A stretch of 64,000 nucleotides of DNA from Methyloprofundus sedimenti (GTDB taxonomy: Bacteria; Pseudomonadota; Gammaproteobacteria; Methylococcales; Methylomonadaceae). Both the position numbers and the translations under genes were made by a program. Under the pieces are notes generated by a model. The model ran no database searches. It worked only from the letters and a program-made list of their open reading frames with translations, and was not told the origin of the DNA. Of this stretch, positions 57,401-64,000 are shown in pieces (the first letter of the stretch is position 1; each line of letters starts with the position of its first letter). Where the stretch lies: the NCBI RefSeq assembly GCF_002072955.1, contig NZ_LPUF01000001.1:2501-66500 (forward strand), in the 5' to 3' direction.

Positions 57401-60400
57401 CTGGGGTCGCTGAAAGCAAGGAACCCACATTTACCAATGATGCCCAGCCTGAGCGTATAGCACCCGCAAAACTGCCCGAGTTATGATCAATCTGGTTATT
57501 GCTGATCTCCAGAGCGCGGGCATAACCATTGACCAATATCGCTCCACCCCAGGTGGCACCTTTAATCTCGAATCCATCGATCCTGGCATTTGCATAGCCA
57601 TCAAGCATACCGAATCCTCCCGTTACAGTAGGAGCATTCTTGGCCATAACGGTGATCCCTGCGCCCTGCTCTGATGCAAAATCCGCACGCTGACCTTCGA
57701 TAAGACTAACCGAACCGATGTGAGTACTCAAAGTAGTTAACCAGCCCGCTTTATTTGCAGCAAAGTCACTGGCATCAATTATCGTTACATCTGGCCCATA
57801 CCCTTGTATGCGTACGGGCTTCCACATGATGATATTTTCAGTATAAGTGCCCGGTTCAACAAGTATCAAATCTCCCGGAGATGCATTATTGATTGCTGTC
57901 TGTATCGATCCGCCTGGGGCGACATGAGCTGGAGCAGCCCCTCCAACGGTGAGCGTAATACCTGTAATGCTCGAATTTCCATTGGCATGAGTTACAACGA
58001 GCTGTCCAGTCTCAGTAGCAGGCGTGCCATGCGCTGTAATTGAGCCGTCAGCCCAAGTATCGATTATCAGAGGAACGCCCCCAACTGTCACACTGCCCGG
58101 ACTCCCCCCAAAACTGCTATCTGGTGAAGTGATTGTAATTGTATCTCCGGCTGCAACGACATATGGTCCGCCAGTTGGTCCGTTCACCTGCTCAATTCGA
58201 GGTATACCAACTGGAATCTCACAGTCTGCCGGAGTAGCTGCTCCCACAAAAGCCACCGTTGATGCAACTGGTGCCAGCACATACGCGGTTTTGCCCGGAA
58301 AGACTTCGGTGTTAAAACAGAAAGGCGCAAAATTTGGGTTGTAGTGTGAATCACTGCTTGGTGTGTTCGCACAGACTCTGACCACATTCGGTGACACGCC
58401 AGATGGAGATGGCACATTAATATTATATGTAGACGGTGCTAGTAAACTAAACCCACCCCACCTGTCAGTATGAACTGTAGAAATTTCCACACCTTTATAG
58501 TCCTGTATTTGTACAGGCATAAATGATGGCGATAATGGACCACCAAAGTTTGGATCATTTGGATCCACCTGATTGGCAAAAGGTGAGATAACTTTCCCTA
58601 CGATACGGCCAGCCTTGGGGGCCGCACTAAACATGTAGAAATCTCCAACCGCATTCTGTGCAGCACTTAAAAAAATCTTTTTACGGTCACATAGAGGCAC
58701 AAGGTTACCCGCATTAAATGGTGGCACGCTATTGTTTGATTCATCCTTCAGATCAAATAACGAGTACTGACCTGGAACCAAATGAGGGTCGCCGACACAG
58801 ACAGGAAATAAAAGGGGATCGACGTTGAGATTGTCAAACACATCACCAAAATCAACATTTTTATCTTCTTCCTTTACTGTTTCCAAACCAGGTGGTGTTG
58901 CGGCTTCAACAATATAATATTGACCGGAAGCAATGGGCGCAGGAGCAGTAATAGCTGGGTTAGAAAGCCCATCTGGATCATATTCCATAAAAGCCCAGCC
59001 GCCGTCAAAAACGGTGGGCCGCATCTGATTCCATGTTTTTAAGGTTTCCGCACATTTCTGAATAGACGTGGGCGTGCCAGGCGCGGCACCAATGTTAACT
59101 TGTTGATCATCTAAGTCACCATCTTTCACACAATCAGTGGGCGCATTGTCGTCAAAACTATCCGTATAGGCGATAGCTACCGCATCTCCGAAATCAAAGA
59201 CGCCGTTATTGTTGCGATCAATATCTTCCGGACCTTTAGTCCCGGTATAGTCAGTGTGCGCCACATCCCCTTGTCCCCACCACTGAAAAGGATAATTATC
59301 CACATCAGCTAACGTAACACCTGGGTTACTGTCTAAATCATCAATAACATCATCATTATTAGAATCAACATACAGATTCACCTGTACCCCGGGAATTCCC
59401 GGCTCCCACTCTTCACCTACCGCAAATTGGGGGTTATTCTCTGCCCTTGTGGTGGCATAATAGACTATACCTGCGAGGCCGCCGTTTTCTGCGTGATCAA
59501 AAGGCGCCTTACCGAAATCGGCAATATTGAGCTGACCAGGATGAATAATCATTCCCTCGGTTAAGACCGGCCCTGTTTCGGTACGATAGTAGTTTCCACC
59601 TATCTGTTTTTGAGGCGCATTAACCGTCTCAAATGGAAAAATCTGAGAAGGGCTGATCGGGCCACCGTCATCTATGACAAACGTAGCACCAGTAGCTTTG
59701 AAACGAGTGTAATCAACTTCGACAATCCACCAGTCAGGTAATAATGGAATGATTTCAAGTAATTCGTATTTGCCATCTTCGCCCGTAGTTGTAGCCTGAG
59801 CGATGGAACCATCTGGATGACGGATATTGATCGCCTGATCTGCAATACCAATTTCAGTAGCATCATTCCTGCGGCCATCTAAATCGCTATCTTCAAATAC
59901 GGTACCCTGTAAAGTTGCCAGCCAGCGAGTAATCGGTAAATCCCCCATCGCCACTGGCGTACTACTTACTGGTATTGTTACCGTACGGACTGCCATGAGA
60001 TAGTCGAGATTTAAATCGAATGCGACCAGTTGATAGGTCCCTGGCGGAAGGCCTTCGATTAAAAAGGTACCGTCGTTAGCAGGGTCACATTTTTGCAACA
60101 AAATCGCTGTTTCTGTACCGGCCTCAACCAGATTCAATCCCACGTAGCAGTCTTTTACCGGGATGCCAGGATACAGTAAAGCGCTCGGTGGACGAGTCCC
60201 ATGTGCACCAACAATTCTCCCTGTTATTGAACCAGTACCGGCACCATCTGGAAGTAGAGTTGGATGCCTAAAAGGCTTGAGAAAACCGATTGCTACATGC
60301 ATATTTAGCAAACCGCCTTGAGCAAAAAACGGAGGTTCTCCTGCCTGGACCCAGGTAGTCAGAAAAGGCGAGCCACCAATTGAAACAGTCTGAACCCATG

Positions 60401-61118
60401 GCTGTCCGTCATTTGGTACAGCGGTAACATTATAGATGCCGGGAGCCAGATTCTTGACTAAAGCACGTCCGTTGACATCAGTAGTGATAGTTTGCAAAGG
60501 GTTCCCTGCCACATCGGTCGCCAGCTGCCCACCCACATCATAAACCTGAATGGTAAAATCAGGCAGACCGCGTTCAGCTGGTACATCATATATACCGCTT
60601 AGCGCCTTATTATCCTCAAAGATTTGCACCGAAATCTGCGCGGGGGGCAAAGGGCCGGCATTGACTTTGACTGTCACATTCGTATCGGTAGAAACAAATG
60701 GAGCCCCTCCGAGACTATAGCCAGAATCCGGTAAAACCGATATAAAGTAGCGCTTGGCTGGGTCTAAAGAAAGATCACCCAGAACAGTTGCGAAATTACC
60801 TTGATTACCCGATGCAACCACTGGCGAATTACTTTTATGGATGCTAAGTGATAAACTATTTAATTCCGTTAAATCCGGCGATGAGGGCAGGGGCGGTAAA
60901 GGGGAAGGCACAGGGTGACTGGTATCTTCCTCAATTGTCCAGCGATAATCACTGACGGGAGTCGTAGTGTCGTCAGTATTTACACCTGTCACCGTTAATG
61001 TTAGCGCTTGTACATTCGTACTCAATAACGCAACTGTTAACAGAATAATTGTAAAGAACAAATACCTGTTTACAAAGATTTTAAGCATTCCCGGTTGTAT
61101 GAATTGATTTGCGTTCAT
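54471..61118 (-). CDS. Giant secreted scaffold protein with beta-helix and C-terminal multicopper-oxidase domains
   Basis: I use the ATG at 61118 (GGGGG six bases upstream), giving 2215 residues; the frame opens four codons earlier. Order by eye: signal anchor (about 10-38); SdrD/CNA-like and carboxypeptidase-regulatory-like repeats with calcium-type GTVFEDSDLDGRRND (about 150-900); an IPT/TIG-like domain (about 990-1080); a right-handed beta-helix from GGSIQTAINNASPGDLI through many N-N-x-I/F rungs (about 1085-1620); dystroglycan-type and tandem cadherin-like domains (about 1635-1815); and two cupredoxin domains (about 1830-2215). Copper motifs: HYHG (H1940, H1942) and HCHAEATEHMQMGM (H1982, C1983, H1984, H1990, M1995). 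The last domain has no ligands. It leads an operon with two more cupredoxin genes. Confidence 0.9.
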   Translation of the reverse strand: MNANQFIQPGMLKIFVNRYLFFTIILLTVALLSTNVQALTLTVTGVNTDDTTTPVSDYRWTIEEDTSHPVPSPLPPLPSSPDLTELNSLSLSIHKSNSPVVASGNQGNFATVLGDLSLDPAKRYFISVLPDSGYSLGGAPFVSTDTNVTVKVNAGPLPPAQISVQIFEDNKALSGIYDVPAERGLPDFTIQVYDVGGQLATDVAGNPLQTITTDVNGRALVKNLAPGIYNVTAVPNDGQPWVQTVSIGGSPFLTTWVQAGEPPFFAQGGLLNMHVAIGFLKPFRHPTLLPDGAGTGSITGRIVGAHGTRPPSALLYPGIPVKDCYVGLNLVEAGTETAILLQKCDPANDGTFLIEGLPPGTYQLVAFDLNLDYLMAVRTVTIPVSSTPVAMGDLPITRWLATLQGTVFEDSDLDGRRNDATEIGIADQAINIRHPDGSIAQATTTGEDGKYELLEIIPLLPDWWIVEVDYTRFKATGATFVIDDGGPISPSQIFPFETVNAPQKQIGGNYYRTETGPVLTEGMIIHPGQLNIADFGKAPFDHAENGGLAGIVYYATTRAENNPQFAVGEEWEPGIPGVQVNLYVDSNNDDVIDDLDSNPGVTLADVDNYPFQWWGQGDVAHTDYTGTKGPEDIDRNNNGVFDFGDAVAIAYTDSFDDNAPTDCVKDGDLDDQQVNIGAAPGTPTSIQKCAETLKTWNQMRPTVFDGGWAFMEYDPDGLSNPAITAPAPIASGQYYIVEAATPPGLETVKEEDKNVDFGDVFDNLNVDPLLFPVCVGDPHLVPGQYSLFDLKDESNNSVPPFNAGNLVPLCDRKKIFLSAAQNAVGDFYMFSAAPKAGRIVGKVISPFANQVDPNDPNFGGPLSPSFMPVQIQDYKGVEISTVHTDRWGGFSLLAPSTYNINVPSPSGVSPNVVRVCANTPSSDSHYNPNFAPFCFNTEVFPGKTAYVLAPVASTVAFVGAATPADCEIPVGIPRIEQVNGPTGGPYVVAAGDTITITSPDSSFGGSPGSVTVGGVPLIIDTWADGSITAHGTPATETGQLVVTHANGNSSITGITLTVGGAAPAHVAPGGSIQTAINNASPGDLILVEPGTYTENIIMWKPVRIQGYGPDVTIIDASDFAANKAGWLTTLSTHIGSVSLIEGQRADFASEQGAGITVMAKNAPTVTGGFGMLDGYANARIDGFEIKGATWGGAILVNGYARALEISNNQIDHNSGSFAGAIRSGWASLVNVGSLLSATPGFHSAHNEGMSIHNNDINQNGSLSSGGGVALYTGSDGYAVNNNFICGNYAAANGSAVAHHGLSDQGLIANNQILFNEAFGEGAILIDSEFVPAGALPGSLTQGSGSVTVVANQIQANLAGDDGGAMSIFSASGQDIVDADPSNDHIINVFNNMIIGNAAGYSAGAIGLSDTYGPNVRFIHNTIFNNTSTGTAAPFTNGNLDTTTPFGAGIVARGNSPDLQAAILIAYPGTEERFTDPVLDNNIIWHNESFYWSVAGGGTLIPNPVSPFWDLQVFGVEGASMSPRNSNLSYTSDPFVTKNYAPAGNIATDPTFVDGFKYEIVLASGANALANFPNISPLTIQGDYHIGAGSPAKNTGLLAHNSGHPYLTIDYDTEPRPEGAEVDMGADEVNPLPLAALDPEIVFSSTRTGNQSYLAKVMAVDPNGGPLTFSIESVNGGAVPAGMVINSLTGVLEWPTPMNGSWAIEVKVSDGVLFTTKTLTIVIDNGGVNIAPVAIDQDLNATKETALDINLSFTDPDGPTSTFTIVGGPSSGTLGTPDTNGAVTYTPDNGFTGIDSFTWHIYDGTTTSNDATVTINVKDQAGVFIQCPGDLNGDAIPDPKLLDENGIPTVNDNPDYRPEVVCMHITGSDGFTTMADGKTVYGFGFNDVTGLPLEQVMEAGKLAANGPAPTIVVDEGDELWLNLTNIPMIMRPDLFDAHTVHYHGYAEASSYFDGLPDASVAVHAGATFTYYKANNLPGTYMYHCHAEATEHMQMGMLGNLYVRPKQNYDGAPGVPQARLGGNADPSAPLGYVYNDGDGSTAYDVEYPIQIGSLDGEFHDASLEVQPLPFEAMFDNYPLLNGRGYPDTINPGSLAAPADNGGKISQPVSSLIEADQGDRILLRISNLNVTRFYTLATNGNLAMRVVGKDARQLKGPTGLDLSYSTQSITLGGGESVDVIIDTGNASKGTYLLYTTNLNFLSNNEEDFGGMMTEIIIK

Positions 61119-61449
61119 CTGAGCCCCCATAAAGAGATTTATAATTTGTCGCTTTTTTGATACATACTTAAAGATAGCATAAAAATATATTTTTATTGCT
61201 AAAAAAAAAGAAATATTAGCCGATAAAATATTATTTATTTTCTATGTTTTTTTCTGTTTTTTTAAGTAATGTAAGTATTTGTTTTTTATACTTAAATTTA
61301 AATAATAGAGCTAAGAAAAGTTATCTTAACTTTTAAGAATATTATAATATAACTTAATTAATATGGTATTTTGTGCGAGTGAAATTCTTTCAGTATTAAA
61401 TAAAGCATGATAACTTTATTGAAGGATAAAATGGATATATTTCGATTCT
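61119..61449. other. AT-rich leader region of the multicopper operon
   Basis: About 330 bases of very AT-rich DNA with long A and T runs (for example 61198-61265), unlike the flanking genes. The operon promoter must lie here; no clear box is distinguishable in this composition. The base skew could indicate horizontal acquisition or H-NS-like silencing. Confidence 0.55.
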
Positions 61450-61985
61450 TTAGGAGTAATTTGCTTTAAGTAATTCTAATACAGCTTTTGCTGTGGCTGC
61501 AGATAACCAGGGGTTTACCCCGTTACCAGATTTCCATCTGTAACGGTATAAGATTGCCAGTCGCCGACTTTTGTGTAATTAGCCGCTTTTGCTTTTAGAC
61601 TATCTACAAGCAGAAAAGGTACTATCTTGGTAAGCGGTACTGCGGGCTTCTTCGGTGTTACTAAAACCGATTACGGACTTTCCCTGAATCAAAGGTTTGT
61701 TATCCATAGATTTGGCATGCAGAAGGACTGCTGGTGCATGACAAACAGCTGCGACAGGTTTCCCTGCCGTATACATTGTTTCAATTAGACTATTGAATCG
61801 GCATTATTGCTTAAATCCCATAATGACCCTTGGCCTCCGGGATACCATAATCTTCAGCTGAAATCTCCGCCAATCTGGGCTTCTGGATTATTTCTAAAGC
61901 GCCGGGTCACTTCCGTTTGAGCTGCTGCTGGATCATCACTTTTGGGATCCAAAGGAGGCAGCCCTCACTTAGCCTAAGGTCGTCA
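61450..61985 (-). pseudogene. Decayed DJ-1/PfpI (HSP31-like) gene
   Basis: Fragments in shifted frames read PPLDPKSDDPAAAQTEVTRR, then TMYTAGKPVAAVCHAPAVLL (nucleophile elbow Cys-His), SMDNKPLIQGKSVIGFSN, VTDGNLVTG and TAKAVLELLKANYS before a stop at 61450. This order is that of class I glutamine-amidotransferase-like DJ-1/PfpI proteins. Frameshifts and internal stops separate the fragments, and the N-terminal part is lost. Confidence 0.85.
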
Positions 61986-62065
61986 TTTATGCTTAAGTAT
62001 CTTTAAAATTCAGTTGCTTTGTTTTTAAACGAGTCTTCGGTTGGCACTACGGATCTTTTGATTCC

Positions 62066-62640
62066 CTACGTTTTCCGTTTCCCCAATACATCTGACTTAA
62101 TACCCAGCGCGGCATACATTTGCATCTGCTGACTTTCGGCTTTTGTTGTGATGCGCAAATGTATAACTTTTTGTTGATCTGTCGGCAAGATGAGTGTGAC
62201 GCTTTGCTGGGTATTCATAAGTGTACGTATCTTTTCCCAGCTTAAATTTATGTCTTGCTGCATGAGCTGATATCGTAACGTGTGCACCAGGTGATAGGCT
62301 AGCAAACTGATAAACAGGGTCCGGCAACGCGTTCTTCTTTTTGATGGTAAATCGGACGCATGCCCAGTTCTGTTTTTAGACTTCTGAAGGTAGCTTCAAT
62401 TTCGGTCAGCATCATGCAGGTGTTTCACAGTCGCTCTTCCGCCCAGTCGATCAGTGTGGTTCTGAGACAGTAAACGCTGCAGTTTTGATCTTTATAATGA
62501 CTTTTTTCCAGGCGTTGCCAGTTAATTTTTTTGGCTTTAGTGTGACCTGCATCCGAGATGATGACTATCTTTCGCTTTTCATATTTAATATTCGGAACGG
62601 AAAAATTACAGTCTAGCCGTTTACATAATGCGCTCTACTA
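62066..62640 (-). pseudogene. Fragment of an IS4/IS1634-type transposase (C-terminal part)
   Basis: The upstream piece reads KHRYEKRKIVIISDAGHTKA-like and QNCSVYCLRTTLIDWAEERL, then after a stop/shift EIEATFRSLKTELGMRPIYH (catalytic Glu region), then MLAYHLVHTLRYQLMQQDIN and the C-terminal tail to 62066. The order and motifs match the C-terminal third of IS1634-like transposases. It is broken by at least two shifts and has lost the N-terminus. Confidence 0.75.
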
Positions 62641-62644
62641 AATA

Positions 62645-63121
62645 CTAAAGTTCCGACCATTTGTAGAATACTGCAGCCTGGCCATAATACTCGCCTCTTG
62701 CATCAACTACATTCCAGACTGTCGCGTTTTCAATCAAAAAATGTCTACCGGTTGACGATATCCTGACGCCCTTGTAGTCATCGATAAAGCCCAGCTTGCT
62801 TACACGCGCCAAAAGCCGTTCCCGCTCTGCTTGATTCACAGGCTCAGCTGATTTCTGAGAAGCCAGACTAGTAAACTCTGTCCAGTCCATCTCAAATACA
62901 CTTAGTGCAGTCTGATTGCCATAGTTAAAAATGGGAATATCTTCTGTGTTGTGGGAGACCACAGCGTATGGCGCTTGAAAGAGCGCGCGATACATGTCTC
63001 CGTCAGAGTGCTCTGGTTTTACCAGATCTTTACCTGTCCAGCGATGGTAACTAGATATTAATAGCTCGGCATGTTTATTTAGATATCCATTCTCTGGACT
63101 GGGTACTTTGATTATTTGCAT
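62645..63121 (-). CDS. MEKHLA-domain protein
   Basis: The 158-residue protein reads NGYLNKHAELLISSYHRWTG, then APYAVVSHNTEDIPIFNYGN, ALSVFEMDWTEFTSL, RVSKLGFIDDYKGVRISSTG and ATVWNVVDARGEYYGQAAVF, the whole length of the MEKHLA (PAS-like) domain. Function is unknown; the fold suggests ligand or redox sensing. I use ATG 63121; the open frame extends 21 codons into the neighbouring MITE, which is not homologous to the family. The start codon touches the MITE edge, so the native promoter may have been replaced. Confidence 0.85.
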   Translation of the reverse strand: MQIIKVPSPENGYLNKHAELLISSYHRWTGKDLVKPEHSDGDMYRALFQAPYAVVSHNTEDIPIFNYGNQTALSVFEMDWTEFTSLASQKSAEPVNQAERERLLARVSKLGFIDDYKGVRISSTGRHFLIENATVWNVVDARGEYYGQAAVFYKWSEL

Positions 63122-63366
63122 AAACCTAAAAACTGCAGCTGAGTACGGATTTTGTGGAAAATCTGAGGGAGAAAGACAAGGCACAGCTAGCAGGCAATGA
63201 CCGTGGCCCTTGGCAAGAGCTGTAACGCAGTATTTCGTGCTCAGATTTATTCACAAAACCGTGAAACGGAGTATATTCATCCAACAGGTGACAAGCATTT
63301 AGGATCATTATATTTCATATTCAGTCACTTATAATTTTTTATAGCGGTCAACTGCGGTTTCTAGGA
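63121..63366. repeat. MITE-like element, copy 2 (inverted)
   Basis: It begins TAAACCTAAAAACTGCAG and ends with CTGCGGTTTCTAGG, the inverse of the left end with a few changes. The interior aligns with 35062-35300 in reverse orientation throughout (shared GCTCTTGCCAAGGGC, AATGCTTGTCACC on the reverse strand). The last few bases of the right end are less well matched. Confidence 0.85.
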
Positions 63367-63480
63367 GAATAGATATTACTTGCTTGTTTTAAAGCTAGTC
63401 CAAGAGAAAAAAAGTCCGTTCAAACTTTCCTGATAAACATCAGAATTTTCGAGTTGACTCTGAATAATTCTGTTCACCTT

Positions 63481-63912
63481 TTATCGACTTTTAAACACCT
63501 GCGGTGATTCAGGCTGTTGTTTATCCTGTAAACAATGATACGCTGCGTTTTCAAAACGAATTCTAAGTGATTGTGTACTTTTGTTTTCTTTCAGGAATTT
63601 TTCGGCTTCTACCGCTGTTAAATCTTTCATCATAAAAGTCGCTATACACATACACGGTTTGGCAAAGCGTTTTCTGTCATTTTCTTTATTTATCGACTTG
63701 CTGACCTCTCTATCGACACACTGCTCTGCAAATTCATGTTCAAAAACATGTTTTTGTATATCGGTTACAACTGCATCGTGCGAATGGTCCCATGGGTTAT
63801 GGGCTTTATTAACTTGCTGTTTCGGTTTATCATCCGAACAGCCATTTAAAACAAAGGCCAAACAAAAACTTACGCACAATGTTCCTAGACTATATTTTTT
63901 TTTATTTTGCAT
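63481..63912 (-). CDS. Small lipoprotein of unknown function
   Basis: Using ATG 63912 the protein has 143 residues (three codons more if the earlier ATG is used). A signal with lipobox LNGC is followed by a hydrophilic domain containing several histidines and cysteines (DHSHDA, AEQCVDREV, KPCMCIATF, AYHCLQDK), compatible with metal binding or disulfides. I recognise no family. The gene stands alone near the right edge of the window. Confidence 0.75.
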   Translation of the reverse strand: MQNKKKYSLGTLCVSFCLAFVLNGCSDDKPKQQVNKAHNPWDHSHDAVVTDIQKHVFEHEFAEQCVDREVSKSINKENDRKRFAKPCMCIATFMMKDLTAVEAEKFLKENKSTQSLRIRFENAAYHCLQDKQQPESPQVFKSR

Positions 63913-64000
63913 AACAATCAACTAATAAATGAATAAATATGTGTAACAAGCCCCTCTTAATGGGGGCTCTGATCAAACTGATTCCGTATAGGGATTTAAC

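Noticed and set aside
51467-61118. Naming the oxidase genes mnxG or mofA
   Set aside because: The motif layout is split and crossed relative to those proteins, and metal specificity cannot be read from sequence.

Overview
The window reads as chromosome of a moderately AT-rich gammaproteobacterium. The order tyrS / M23 endopeptidase / anmK / erpA / argC and later housekeeping genes (clpB, phoBR, dcd, fdhD-mobA, lgt-tsaC, an fnr/anr gene, purEK, slyD, ubiD, prlC) fit that class. The mix of REP-like hairpins, several decayed IS families, a diheme cytochrome, a P450 and multicopper oxidases suggests a free-living aquatic respirer, perhaps near the Methylococcales. That placement is inference: no marker in the window settles it. 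I see no rRNA, tRNA or CRISPR array.

Layout: 1-6.3 kb holds translation, cell-wall recycling, Fe-S and arginine genes. 6.3-10 kb holds a small Asn/Gln-rich secreted protein, a dead IS1595 and three minus-strand enzymes. 10.1-17.1 kb is metabolic accessory DNA: a fusion of an allene-oxide-cyclase/dirigent-like domain to a diheme cytochrome c, then a tightly coupled five-gene set (ornithine-cyclodeaminase family, 2Fe-2S subunit, FAD/NAD(P) subunit, DAO-family subunit, RidA) that looks like an opine/HcnABC-type amino-acid dehydrogenase with imine-handling partners. 17.1-21.4 kb is a transposon nest: IS66, then an IS110-family element whose 5' leader, the expected place of its bridge RNA, has been separated from the recombinase gene by an intact IS701 with an 18-bp terminal repeat and 5-bp target duplication.

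21.8-34.7 kb is mostly core. clpB has a clear sigma-32-type promoter and phoBR a clear Pho box. An orphan sigma-54 activator, a CPBP protease, dcd, fdhD-mobA and an RhlE helicase follow. 35.3-39.3 kb is a minus-strand lipid-type operon: cytochrome P450, AMP ligase with fused carrier domain, and a DUF374 acyltransferase. 39.4-49.5 kb is core again, with a perfect FNR box upstream of fnr and a tiny entericidin-like lipoprotein gene missed by length cut-offs.

49.5-64 kb is an accessory region. Between an IS3 remnant and decayed genes lies a four-gene minus-strand operon: a roughly 2215-residue secreted protein (SdrD/CNA-like domains, right-handed beta-helix, cadherin-like domains, C-terminal cupredoxins), two further cupredoxin proteins, and a small membrane protein. 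The copper-ligand motifs of one multicopper oxidase appear divided between two polypeptides, HYHG and HCH on the giant protein and HPFHHHG and WHSH on its neighbour. This is my best candidate for an undescribed system: a secreted, split multicopper oxidase on a large adhesin-like scaffold, conceivably for metal (Mn or Fe) oxidation. A 240-bp MITE present in two inverted copies (35.1 and 63.1 kb) and a MEKHLA-domain gene whose start codon abuts one copy complete the right end.
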